Source: Paracidovorax valerianellae (GTDB taxonomy: Bacteria; Pseudomonadota; Gammaproteobacteria; Burkholderiales; Burkholderiaceae_C). From it: a DNA stretch of 64,000 nucleotides. A program made the translations under genes and the position numbers. Positions 1 through 7,350 of the stretch are shown piece by piece (positions within the stretch are counted from its first letter, which is position 1; each line of letters opens with the position of its first letter). Location of the stretch: contig NZ_FMZC01000003.1 of assembly GCF_900102625.1 (NCBI RefSeq), positions 434,001 to 498,000 of the forward strand, given 5' to 3'. The notes under the pieces were generated by a model. That model saw only the letters and a program-made list of their open reading frames with translations, was not told the DNA's origin and did no database searches.

Positions 1-297
1 CTGGCTGCCCACCTCGACGAAGGACTTGGCGCCCGGGCTGGACGCACGGTAGAACGTGCCCACCATGGGCGACTTGACGATGTGGCCGGTGGGTGCGGCC
101 GGTGCCGGCAGCTCTGCAACAGGGGCGGCCGCAGCGGCTGGCGCTGCTGCCTGGGCGGGTGCCGCCATATATTGCTGGACGACCGCACCGCCGCTCTTGA
201 CGATGCGGACCTTGCCTTCTGCCTCGGTGATCTCGAGTTCTGACACATTCGACTCGGACACGAGGTCGATCAAGGTCTTGAGTTTTCGCAAATCCAT
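1..297 (-). CDS. accB: Biotin carboxyl carrier protein of acetyl-CoA carboxylase (N-terminal part)
   Basis: The gene runs off the left edge, and 99 codons are present. The protein starts [13 protein letters not shown], followed by an early alpha/beta segment, an Ala/Pro-rich linker (about residues 44-75) and the start of the biotinyl/lipoyl domain ([14 protein letters not shown]). This is the usual AccB order. The biotinylated lysine motif would lie outside the window. AccB carries the carboxyl group between the AccC and AccA/AccD subunits in the first step of fatty acid synthesis in the cytosol. The ATG at 297 gives the canonical AccB N-terminus. A perfect 7+3+7 inverted repeat lies 34 bp upstream and may be regulatory. 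Identity is secure; accC is expected next but cannot be seen. Confidence 0.93.
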   Translation of the reverse strand, partial: MDLRKLKTLIDLVSESNVSELEITEAEGKVRIVKSGGAVVQQYMAAPAQAAAPAAAAAPVAELPAPAAPTGHIVKSPMVGTFYRASSPGAKSFVEVGSQ

Positions 298-330
298 GGG
301 AACTCCAACGCCAAAAACAAAATAGGGCGC

Positions 331-347
331 GAATTTACCCTAAATTC
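331..347. promoter_or_regulatory. Perfect inverted repeat upstream of accB
   Basis: GAATTTA-CCC-TAAATTC is a perfect 7+7 bp palindrome with a 3-bp centre, in an AT-rich stretch 34 bp upstream of the accB ATG. Its position suits an operator overlapping the accB promoter. The binding protein is unknown. Confidence 0.4.
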
Positions 348-406
348 AACCTACGACCGGCATTTGGCTGCAAATACATTGAACTCCACAGTGCATTGCA
401 GAGTGA

Positions 407-1024
407 TTACCCGAGCGCCACCCACTGCTGGAGGTCTTGCGGGGTCACCTGTCCCATTTTACGGTGGAGCACGGTCCCATCCGCACCCAACAGCACGCTA
501 AATGGCAGTCCCCCTGTGAGATTGCCCAGGGAACGGCCCAGTTCGGTGCCCGACAACCCTGCCAGGCCGACGGGAAATTCCAGCGGGAGGCGGTCGAGAA
601 ACTTGCGAACCGACGAAGGCTGGTCGATGGCCAGCCCCACCACTTGCCATCCTTTTGCGGCGTTTTCGCGGTAGAAGGCATTCAAAAGCGGCAATTCATC
701 GACGCAAGGCGGGCACCAGGTCGCCCAGAAGTTCACCAAAAGAGGTTTGCCGCGAAAACGCTCCATGGCTACGGGCTCACCGCCGGCAGGCGCATCGAAG
801 CGTTCGGCCCACAGCGCGGCTTCCGCCCCCGTCATCACCGCATGGGGCTGAAACCGCCACCACGCAAGGCCTGCGCCGCCCAGGGCGGCGGCCGCGGCCA
901 CTCCGCCATAGAGCCATCTGCGGCGTGAGGAGGATGCGGCACCCTGGGCAGCTCCGCCGCCTTTGGGTGAACCGGCGTCGGCGGAAAAGGAAGTGCCCGG
1001 ATCGGAGGGCGGGGACAGACTCAT
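407..1024 (-). CDS. TlpA-family membrane-anchored thioredoxin-like protein
   Basis: This 205-residue protein has a short cytoplasmic tail ending in Arg residues, one membrane segment (about 37-57) and a periplasmic thioredoxin fold with the redox motif WCPPC (Cys104 and Cys107). The residues LVNFWATWCPPC, the later FPVGLAG stretch and the cis-Pro loop (GGLPFSVLL) fit the TlpA/ResA redoxin family. The family reduces periplasmic disulfides, for instance in cytochrome c maturation or copper-centre assembly. No cytochrome genes are nearby, so the client is unknown. It overlaps the upstream gene by 4 bp (ATGA), so the two are probably co-transcribed and translationally coupled. Confidence 0.85.
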   Translation of the reverse strand: MSLSPPSDPGTSFSADAGSPKGGGAAQGAASSSRRRWLYGGVAAAAALGGAGLAWWRFQPHAVMTGAEAALWAERFDAPAGGEPVAMERFRGKPLLVNFWATWCPPCVDELPLLNAFYRENAAKGWQVVGLAIDQPSSVRKFLDRLPLEFPVGLAGLSGTELGRSLGNLTGGLPFSVLLGADGTVLHRKMGQVTPQDLQQWVALG

Positions 1025-1617
1025 TCGGGGGTGTTCTCCATCAGCTTGCGCACGGCACGAATATCGCCACGCGGCACCCGGCCGCGCGCGTCGGGGCGGA
1101 GCGCGCCACGCAGGTCGTCCAAGTCATAGATCAAAAGGTGCACACCGATCATCTCGCCCAAAGGCTGCGAATGGCTGGAGATGCTCAGTGCCTCGACCGA
1201 TTCGCCGTGGAAACCGGTGACGGTGCGCGGCTCGTAGTCCACATGGTGATCGATCAGGGCGATCTCGGCGGATTTGCAGTCGTCGCAGAACAACTGCAGA
1301 TAGATATCGGACAGGCGGGTCGCCGTGCCATGCCAGACCGCGCCGCCCAGGTGTGGCCGGAACGTCTCCATGCGCTCCATCCAGACCAGCGCCAATTCAC
1401 GCAAGGCCCGCAATTCAGCCGGCTGGGTGTCGGCGCAGAACAGGCCGATGTATTCGCGCACCGCGTCTTCCACCAGATCGTTGTCCGGCAGCGGAGTGCG
1501 GGTGGGCAGGCCCAACTGGCGAACGGCCCGGCGTTTGGCCGGGCCCCATTCCAGGCCTTCTTCGACGACCAGGCGGGCTGCGGCGTTGGCGATCTCGGTG
1601 GCGAGGGCGTTTTGCAT
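1021..1617 (-). CDS. Conserved hypothetical protein, nucleotidyltransferase-like fold not excluded
   Basis: A 198-residue soluble protein starting MQNALATEIANAAARLVVEEGLEWG. The frame stays open upstream to 1701, but the ATG at 1617 is chosen because the residues before it are unlike the rest and come from non-coding DNA. It has Cys residues in FCDDCKSAE and a His pair in DHHVDYEP, but I cannot name the family. It is probably a cytoplasmic protein conserved in Burkholderiales next to mpl. The 4-bp overlap with the downstream TlpA-like gene indicates one operon. The promoter should lie in 1618-1803, shared with divergent mpl. Function unknown. Confidence 0.75.
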   Translation of the reverse strand: MQNALATEIANAAARLVVEEGLEWGPAKRRAVRQLGLPTRTPLPDNDLVEDAVREYIGLFCADTQPAELRALRELALVWMERMETFRPHLGGAVWHGTATRLSDIYLQLFCDDCKSAEIALIDHHVDYEPRTVTGFHGESVEALSISSHSQPLGEMIGVHLLIYDLDDLRGALRPDARGRVPRGDIRAVRKLMENTPE

Positions 1618-1723
1618 GGCGGCGGCTCGGGAGGTAAGACTGCATTGTGGCCGCAATGCCGCGCACTGGCTCGTGAAAGCGCCCGCGCCCGGCAGGGGCA
1701 TGGAAGCCGGCAGACCCGGCTTT

Positions 1724-1772
1724 GCTATTGAAAATATAGCTGACGAGGCAACAGGGGTGTGCGCGGGCGGCC
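1724..1772 (+). repeat. Interspersed 49-bp element, copy 1 (upstream of mpl)
   Basis: It starts with GCTAT-N7-ATAGC (1724-1740, a perfect 5-bp stem) and ends in a 32-bp body finishing GTGCGCGGGCGGCC. This is the same 17+32 layout as seven other copies in the window. It sits in the shared mpl promoter region, 31 bp before the mpl ATG, in the same direction as the copy at the mpl 3' end. Confidence 0.7.
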
Positions 1773-1803
1773 CAGCAGGCCTGCAACCTTAGAATCTGCG
1801 CCC

Positions 1804-3213
1804 ATGCATATTCACATTCTGGGCATCTGCGGCACGTTCATGGGCGGCCTGGCGGCACTGGCACGCGAAGCGGGCCACAAGGTCACCGGCTGCGATACCG
1901 GCGTATATCCCCCGATGAGCGACCAGCTCCGCGCCCTGGGCATCGAGTTGATCGAAGGCTATGGCGCCGACCAGATGGCGTTCGCACCCGACCTGTTCGT
2001 CATCGGCAACGTGGTCAGCCGGGCGCGGCTGCCTGATGGCACCCCGAAATTTCCCCTGATGGAAGCCATCCTCGACGCAGGCGCGGCCTACACCAGCGGG
2101 CCGCAGTGGCTTGCCGAACACGTCCTGCAGGGCCGGCATGTGCTGGCCGTTGCCGGAACCCATGGCAAGACGACCACCACGTCGATGCTCGCGTGGATTC
2201 TGGAATGCGCCGGCCTCCAGCCAGGCTTCCTGGTGGGCGGCGTGCCGCTGGATTTCGGCGTCTCCGCCCGGCTGGGCGCGGCGCGCCGGCCCTCGCCAGG
2301 CGCAGGCATCGCGGGCGAGGCGCCCGTGTTCGTGATCGAGGCCGACGAATACGACACCGCGTTCTTCGACAAGCGTAGCAAGTTCGTCCACTACCGCCCT
2401 CGCACCGCCGTACTGAACAACCTGGAATTCGACCACGCAGACATCTTTGACGACCTGCCTGCGATCGAGCGCCAGTTCCACCACCTGGTGCGCACCGTGC
2501 CGCCTTCGGGCCGCGTCGTGGTCAACGGGCTCGAAGAAAGCCTGGCGCGCGTGCTGCACGCAGGTTGCTGGAGCGAAGTGGCCAGCTTCGGCGCGCTGGT
2601 GAGCGACTTCACCGCCCAGGGCGATCCGCAAGCCTTCGATGTGCTCCACCAGGGACGGACCGTGGCCCGCGTGGAATGGGCGCTCACCGGCGTGCACAAC
2701 CAGCTGAACGCCTTGGCGGCCATCGCGGCGGCCCACCATGTGGGCGCTTCGCCGGCAGAGGCCGGCCGGGCGCTCGCCCGGTTTCAGAACGTGAAGCGGC
2801 GCATGGAGTTGCGCGGCACCGTGCGCGGCATCGCGGTGTACGACGATTTCGCCCACCACCCGACCGCCTTGCGCACCACGCTGGATGGCCTGCGCCGCAG
2901 CGTCGGGCCGGGGGCGCGAATCCTCGCTGCCTTCGAACCGCGCAGCAACACCATGAAGCTCGGCACGATGAAATCGCAGCTGCCCTGGGCGCTGGAGTCA
3001 GCCGACCTGGCGTTTTGCCACACGGCCGGGCTCGACTGGGACGCCGCCCAGGTGCTGGCACCCATGGGCACCAAGGCCGTGACGGCACCGGACATCGACA
3101 CCCTGGCCGCGCAGATCGCTCAGGCAGCCCAGCCAGGCGATCACATCGTTTGCATGAGCAACGGCAGCTTCGGCGGCATCCACGGCAAGCTCATTGATTT
3201 GCTATCTAAATAA
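1804..3213 (+). CDS. mpl: UDP-N-acetylmuramate:L-alanyl-gamma-D-glutamyl-meso-diaminopimelate ligase
   Basis: A 469-residue Mur-ligase-family enzyme. Mpl attaches recycled murein tripeptide (L-Ala-D-Glu-mDAP) directly to UDP-MurNAc in the cytosol, bypassing MurC, MurD and MurE. The sequence has an N-terminal Rossmann segment (MHIHILGICGTFMGG), the ATP loop GTHGKTTTT at about 118-126, and VIEADEYDTAFFDKRSKF, which separates Mpl from MurC. The ATG at 1804 is preferred to the frame opening at 1759 because it gives the canonical N-terminus. The last codons (LLSK and the TAA at 3211-3213) lie inside an interspersed repeat copy, so the repeat supplies the C-terminus and stop. True MurC is also present at 39798-41228. 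Identity is firm. Confidence 0.95.
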   Translation: MHIHILGICGTFMGGLAALAREAGHKVTGCDTGVYPPMSDQLRALGIELIEGYGADQMAFAPDLFVIGNVVSRARLPDGTPKFPLMEAILDAGAAYTSGPQWLAEHVLQGRHVLAVAGTHGKTTTTSMLAWILECAGLQPGFLVGGVPLDFGVSARLGAARRPSPGAGIAGEAPVFVIEADEYDTAFFDKRSKFVHYRPRTAVLNNLEFDHADIFDDLPAIERQFHHLVRTVPPSGRVVVNGLEESLARVLHAGCWSEVASFGALVSDFTAQGDPQAFDVLHQGRTVARVEWALTGVHNQLNALAAIAAAHHVGASPAEAGRALARFQNVKRRMELRGTVRGIAVYDDFAHHPTALRTTLDGLRRSVGPGARILAAFEPRSNTMKLGTMKSQLPWALESADLAFCHTAGLDWDAAQVLAPMGTKAVTAPDIDTLAAQIAQAAQPGDHIVCMSNGSFGGIHGKLIDLLSK

Positions 3214-3249
3214 TAGCAATATACCCTAGTGAAATATGCGCTGGAGGCC
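3201..3249 (+). repeat. Interspersed 49-bp element, copy 2 (3' end of mpl)
   Basis: GCTAT-N7-ATAGC (3201-3217) followed by a 32-bp body ending TATGCGCTGGAGGCC. It contains the mpl stop codon and is in the same orientation as copy 1, so mpl lies between direct repeats. This copy keeps the full stem. Confidence 0.85.
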
Positions 3250-3284
3250 ATTTTGGCTACAACCCCTCAGCGCATGGAAGAGGC

Positions 3285-3307
3285 AGGCGGCGCATCGGTC
3301 GCCGCCT
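3285..3307. terminator. Strong hairpin between convergent mpl and the next gene
   Basis: AGGCGGCG and CGCCGCCT (3285-3292 and 3300-3307) form a perfect 8-bp stem with a 7-nt loop between two convergent genes. No T-run follows on either strand, so a role in termination is inferred from position only. Confidence 0.4.
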
Positions 3308-3331
3308 TGATCCCTCGTCCGCAGACCTTGA

Positions 3332-3643
3332 TCAATAAGTCACGGCCATGCCGGCCACGTCCACCCGAACCACGGGGCGGGCCAAGGCGGCGCTGGCCGC
3401 TTCGGCGAACTGGCGGCCCCATTGCGGATCGGACAGCAGCCGAACGCCAGCGGCCTGCGCCACCGTGAGGACCTTGTCGGCCAGCAGCACCTTGCCGCTG
3501 GCCCGAAGCGGTTCGCACTCCAGGCTGATGAACGCCTCGTCCAGCCAGCGGCGGGCGTCTTCGTTGCCCAAGGGCTCCGATCCTTCCAGATCGAAACGGA
3601 ATTCCTGGCCCGGCGCCAGGGTGATCGAGACTTCTCTGCGCAT
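3332..3643 (-). CDS. Conserved hypothetical protein, 103 residues
   Basis: A small soluble protein starting MRREVSITLAPGQEFRFDLEGSEPLG, with no membrane segment or known motif. Codon use matches its neighbours, so I treat it as a real gene. It lies between aroG (upstream on the same strand, 123 bp away) and the convergent mpl. The spacing does not show whether it shares the aroG transcript. No function can be assigned. Confidence 0.65.
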   Translation of the reverse strand: MRREVSITLAPGQEFRFDLEGSEPLGNEDARRWLDEAFISLECEPLRASGKVLLADKVLTVAQAAGVRLLSDPQWGRQFAEAASAALARPVVRVDVAGMAVTY

Positions 3644-3766
3644 GGATTGCTTTCCTTAAATCAAGGTCAGGACAGGGAGACGGGCAGCATGGGAGGCCAA
3701 GCGGGCGCCGCGCGCCGGCGGCGATCAAAGCTTACACCGCAGGCAGCGCCGCCCCTGGCCCATCTC

Positions 3767-4888
3767 TTAAAGGGCGCGGCGCGCCACCACGGCGGCCGAC
3801 AGATCGGCCAATGCCGACAGCGAATCGTCCCAGCCCAGGCAGGCATCGGTGATGCTCTTGCCATATTCCAGGGCGCCGGGCTGGTCCTTGCCGGGCGTGA
3901 ACTTCTGGGCGCCTGCGGTCAGATGGCTTTCGATCATCAAGCCGAACACGCAGCGCGAGCCGCCAGCGATCTGCGCGCCGATGTCACGCGCCACATCCCG
4001 CTGCTTTTCGTGCTGCTTGCTGCTGTTGGCATGGCTGCAGTCCACCATCAAAGTGGCGGGCAGCTTGGCGGCTTCCAGGTCCTGGCAGGCCGCGGCAACG
4101 CTGGCCGCGTCGTAGTTGGGCGCCTTGCCGCCGCGCAGGATCACGTGGCAGTCGGGGTTGCCCTGGGTGTTGACGATCGCCACCTGGCCGTTCTTGTGCA
4201 CCGACAGGAAGTGGTGCCCGCGGCTGGCGGACTGGATGGCGTCGGTGGCGATGCGGATGTTGCCGTCCGTGCCGTTCTTGAAGCCGATGGGGGCCGAAAG
4301 CCCCGAAGCCAGTTCGCGGTGCACCTGGCTTTCGGTGGTGCGGGCGCCGATGGCGCCCCAGCTGATGAGGTCGCCGATGTACTGCGGCGAGATCACGTCC
4401 AGGAACTCGCTGCCCGCCGGCACGCCCATGCGGTTGATGTCGATGAGCAGCTGGCGCGCGATGCGCAGGCCCTCGTCGATGCGGTAGCTTTCGTCCAGGT
4501 AGGGGTCGTTGATGAGGCCCTTCCAGCCGACGGTGGTGCGGGGCTTCTCGAAATACACCCGCATCACGATTTCCAGCGTGTCGGCGTACTGCTCGCGCAC
4601 GGCTTTCAGGCGCCGGGCGTATTCCAGCGCCGCAGCGGGGTCGTGGATGGAGCAGGGGCCGATCACCACCAGCAGCCGATCGTCCCGGCCCGCCATGATG
4701 TCTTGAATGCCGCGCCGCGTGCGCGTGATCAGGGATTCCACCGCCGTTCCCCGGATGGGGAAGAAGCGGATCAGATGTTCCGGGGGAGGCAGCACGGTGA
4801 TGTCCTTGATACGTTCGTCGTCGGTCTGGCTGGTCTTCTCGACGTCTCGGTACCAGGCATCGCTGGTGGGGTTGGCAGTGGCCGTCAT
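3767..4888 (-). CDS. aroG: 3-deoxy-7-phosphoheptulonate synthase (DAHP synthase, class I alpha)
   Basis: A 373-residue enzyme that condenses phosphoenolpyruvate with erythrose 4-phosphate in the first step of aromatic amino acid synthesis. Diagnostic stretches are GPCSIHDP (77-84), FEKPRTTVGWKGL, VPAGSEFLD, GFKNGTDG and MVDCSHANSSK. Length and motifs match the E. coli AroF/AroG/AroH group, which is usually feedback-inhibited by one aromatic amino acid. Upstream on the same strand are an aromatic-rich 18-residue leader peptide (5020-5076) and an intrinsic terminator (4945-4983). These strongly suggest transcription attenuation in response to charged aromatic tRNAs. The ATG at 4888 gives the expected N-terminus. 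Confidence 0.96.
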   Translation of the reverse strand: MTATANPTSDAWYRDVEKTSQTDDERIKDITVLPPPEHLIRFFPIRGTAVESLITRTRRGIQDIMAGRDDRLLVVIGPCSIHDPAAALEYARRLKAVREQYADTLEIVMRVYFEKPRTTVGWKGLINDPYLDESYRIDEGLRIARQLLIDINRMGVPAGSEFLDVISPQYIGDLISWGAIGARTTESQVHRELASGLSAPIGFKNGTDGNIRIATDAIQSASRGHHFLSVHKNGQVAIVNTQGNPDCHVILRGGKAPNYDAASVAAACQDLEAAKLPATLMVDCSHANSSKQHEKQRDVARDIGAQIAGGSRCVFGLMIESHLTAGAQKFTPGKDQPGALEYGKSITDACLGWDDSLSALADLSAAVVARRAL

Positions 4889-4944
4889 GGTTGCGTCCTC
4901 GTGGGGTGGATCGGAAAAAGGGGGGAACAGAAAAAGGGGAAGCG

Positions 4945-4983
4945 AAAAACAAAAAACCGCCGGGCTTTTCAGCTTCGGCGGTT
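4945..4983 (-). terminator. Intrinsic terminator in the aroG leader (attenuator)
   Basis: Read on the minus strand, AACCGCCG (4983-4976) pairs with CGGCGGTT (4962-4955) around a 13-nt loop. The stem runs straight into a T-rich tail (TTTTTTTG then TTTTTC). It ends about 57 bp before the aroG ATG and lies after the leader peptide. GGCGG at the end of the leader peptide gene (5028-5024) is complementary to CCGCC in the first terminator arm, giving a competing antiterminator. Confidence 0.85.
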
Positions 4984-5019
4984 TCTAGGAGAAGGGCTCG
5001 GGTGGTTGCGCGCGACCTC

Positions 5020-5076
5020 TCATCCGCCAGGGACAGAGAAGTAAAACCAAAAATAAAACGCGCTACGCACTTGCAT
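5020..5076 (-). CDS. aroG leader peptide (attenuation control)
   Basis: An 18-residue ORF, MQVRSAFYFWFYFSVPGG. Seven consecutive residues (7-13) are aromatic: Phe, Tyr, Phe, Trp, Phe, Tyr, Phe. It is followed by an intrinsic terminator and then aroG, the first enzyme of aromatic synthesis. This is the layout of ribosome-mediated attenuators such as trpL and pheL. A ribosome stalled on the aromatic codons would leave the GGCGG at 5028-5024 free to pair with the first terminator arm and let RNA polymerase continue. There is no strong Shine-Dalgarno. TACATT just upstream could be a -10 box, which would put the start of transcription close to the ATG. The role is inferred, but the arrangement is hard to explain otherwise. 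Confidence 0.85.
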   Translation of the reverse strand: MQVRSAFYFWFYFSVPGG

Positions 5077-5156
5077 CGGTGGCAATGTAACACCGATTTT
5101 TGCGCCGCAACATCCCCGGCGCGTTGCCGCGCTGCCACAAGCGAAGTGGCGGGTGT

Positions 5157-5702
5157 TCACCGCGTGCGCCCCGCCAGCCAGCGGCGCAGGCGCGCCAGCA
5201 TCGGCCGGCGCGTGGCGCCAGCGGGTTTTGCGGGCGGCTCGCTGAAGGCCGCGCCGCCCTGTTCGTACATGTCGATGACGAGCAATGCTTCGCCCAGCGT
5301 GCGCCAGGCCAGGCGCTCGAATGCGTCGAAGCACGCGGGCTCGCTGCGGCTGTGGCGCGTCAGCGCCTGGTGCCACAGATCGATCGCGTCGCGCAGGTCC
5401 TTGAGCGCCTGCTGATAGGCGCCCAGCTCGTACAGCGCATGCCAGGCCGAGCCGAGGCCGGTGAGAAAGAACTGGTGCTCGCGCGCCGCGCGCTTCAAGT
5501 GCTCCAGGCTCCAGAAGATGGCGGACGGGTCCGCGCAGGCGCGGCGCAGGTGCGCGGCATCTTCGATGAGTGCGGAGAGCGATGTCAGCGCATCGCGGAA
5601 CTGGCGGGACTCTTCATCGGCAACCCCCTCGCGCAGCAAACGGCTGAGGTCACCGAAAGACTGTGCGGTGTTCAGCAGCTGGCTGGACGGAGGGGCTGGC
5701 AT
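5157..5702 (-). CDS. Conserved hypothetical protein, helical, 181 residues
   Basis: A soluble, mostly helical protein starting MPAPPSSQLLNTAQSFGDLSRLLREG and ending in a basic tail (LARLRRWLAGRTR). No recognised motif. It lies 31 bp after tldD on the same strand and is probably co-transcribed with it. Its stop is followed by the promoter and leader of aroG. Function unknown; gene reality is supported by codon usage and the tight spacing. Confidence 0.65.
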   Translation of the reverse strand: MPAPPSSQLLNTAQSFGDLSRLLREGVADEESRQFRDALTSLSALIEDAAHLRRACADPSAIFWSLEHLKRAAREHQFFLTGLGSAWHALYELGAYQQALKDLRDAIDLWHQALTRHSRSEPACFDAFERLAWRTLGEALLVIDMYEQGGAAFSEPPAKPAGATRRPMLARLRRWLAGRTR

Positions 5703-5733
5703 GGCGGACGCCTGGAAGACCCGCCGCTGGCCG

Positions 5734-7194
5734 TCAGGCCGTGCCGCCGACCGTGAGGCCGTCGATGCGCAGCGTGGGCTGGCCCACGCCGACCGGCACG
5801 CTCTGGCCTTCCTTGCCGCACGTGCCCACGCCGCTGTCGAGCGCCATGTCGTTGCCGATCAGCGTCACCTTCTTGAGCGACTCCGGGCCGCTGCCGACGA
5901 TGGTGGCTCCCTTCACGGGGTACAGGATCTTGCCGTTCTCGACCCAGTACGCTTCGCTGGCCGAAAACACGAACTTGCCGCTGGTGATGTCCACCTGCCC
6001 GCCGCCGAAGTTGGTGGCGTAGAGGCCGCGCTTGATGCTCGCCACGATCTCCGCCGGTTCCTTGTCGCCACCCAGCATGTAGGTGTTGGTCATGCGCGGC
6101 ATGGGGATGTGCGCGTAGCTTTCGCGCCGTCCGTTGCCGGTGGGCGCCACGCCCGACAGGCGCGCGTTCATCGAATCCTGGATGTAGCCCTTGAGAATGC
6201 CGTCCTCGATGAGCACATTGCGCTGGCTGGCATGGCCTTCGTCGTCCACGTTGAGCGAGCCGCGGCGGTCGGCCAGGGTGCCGTCGTCCAGCACCGTCAC
6301 GCCCTTGGCCGCCACGCGCTGGCCGATGCGTCCGCTGAACGCGCTCGAGCCCTTGCGGTTGAAGTCGCCCTCGAGGCCGTGGCCCACGGCTTCGTGCAAC
6401 AGCACCCCAGGCCAGCCGGGGCCGAGCACCACGGTCATTTCACCTGCAGGAGCAGGACGCGATTCCAGATTGACGAGGGCGGCGTTCACCGCTTCATCGA
6501 CGTATTTGGTGATTTGCGCATCGTCAAAATAAGCCAGCCCGAAACGCCCTCCCCCACCTGCCGAGCCCACCTCGCGGCGGCCGGCCTGCTCGGCGATCAC
6601 GGTGACCGACAGGCGCACGAGTGGCCGCACATCGGCAGCGAGCGTGCCATCGGAGCGCGCCACCAGCACCACGTCGTATTCGCTGGCCAGGCCCGCCATG
6701 ACCTGGGCCACGCGCGGGTCCTTGGCACGGGCCTGCTGCTCCACCTTTTCCAGCAGCGCCACCTTGGCCGTGCTGTCCAGCGAGGCGATGGGATCGGTGC
6801 CGGGATAGAGCGATCGGCTGGCGGAAATTTTCTTCAGTGAGATCTTCGCCCGCTTCTCCTGCGAAACCGCAGAAATGGCCCGGACGGTGCGTGCCGCGTC
6901 GAGCAAAGACGCTTCGGAGATGTCGTCGGAATACGCGAAGGCCGTCTTCTCGCCGCTCACGGCCCGCACGCCCACGCCCTGGTCGATGCTGAAGGAACCC
7001 GTCTTCACGATGCCCTCTTCCAAGCTCCAGCCTTCGCTGCGCGTGTATTGGAAATAAAGGTCGGCATCGTCCACCTGATGGGCCCGGATGTCGGCGAGCG
7101 CTCGCGCCAGGTGGGTTTCGTCGAGACCGAAAGGCTCCAGGAGCAGACGGCGGGCGACGGACAGGCGTTCGATGGTGGGTTCGCGGGAGATCAT
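5734..7194 (-). CDS. tldD: Metalloprotease TldD
   Basis: A 486-residue member of the TldD/PmbA family. TldD and TldE/PmbA form a zinc protease that degrades unfolded peptides and, in some bacteria, matures microcins and other modified peptides. The TldD-specific motif HEAVGH is at about 267-272, followed by LEGDFNRKGSSAFSGRIG. The C-terminal DSGVGTCGKEGQSVPVG stretch is typical. Length matches the family (about 480). The partner pmbA is not in this window. The ATG at 7194 fits. It is the likely first gene of a two-gene unit with the 181-residue protein downstream. The regulator gene at 7351 is divergent. Confidence 0.95.
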   Translation of the reverse strand: MISREPTIERLSVARRLLLEPFGLDETHLARALADIRAHQVDDADLYFQYTRSEGWSLEEGIVKTGSFSIDQGVGVRAVSGEKTAFAYSDDISEASLLDAARTVRAISAVSQEKRAKISLKKISASRSLYPGTDPIASLDSTAKVALLEKVEQQARAKDPRVAQVMAGLASEYDVVLVARSDGTLAADVRPLVRLSVTVIAEQAGRREVGSAGGGGRFGLAYFDDAQITKYVDEAVNAALVNLESRPAPAGEMTVVLGPGWPGVLLHEAVGHGLEGDFNRKGSSAFSGRIGQRVAAKGVTVLDDGTLADRRGSLNVDDEGHASQRNVLIEDGILKGYIQDSMNARLSGVAPTGNGRRESYAHIPMPRMTNTYMLGGDKEPAEIVASIKRGLYATNFGGGQVDITSGKFVFSASEAYWVENGKILYPVKGATIVGSGPESLKKVTLIGNDMALDSGVGTCGKEGQSVPVGVGQPTLRIDGLTVGGTA

Positions 7195-7298
7195 GGGCAG
7201 ATTCTAGAAGCCTTGCTGCCCGGCGGCTTGGCGCTTTCAGAGCATCCCGACCGGTGGCGCGGCCATGCCCCAAGAATCCAACGCCGCAGAAATGCCAT

Positions 7299-7322
7299 CA
7301 GTGATATTTCACTGATATATCA
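7299..7322. promoter_or_regulatory. Paired palindromes upstream of the GntR-family gene
   Basis: CAGTGA-TATT-TCACTG (7299-7314, perfect 6+6) overlaps a second perfect palindrome TGATATATCA (7313-7322), 29-52 bp before the regulator's ATG and between it and divergent tldD. AT-rich paired palindromes at this position suit an autoregulatory operator for the GntR protein. Binding is not shown. Confidence 0.45.
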
Positions 7323-7350
7323 TTCATCGAAATTCACGACCCAGCCTCGC

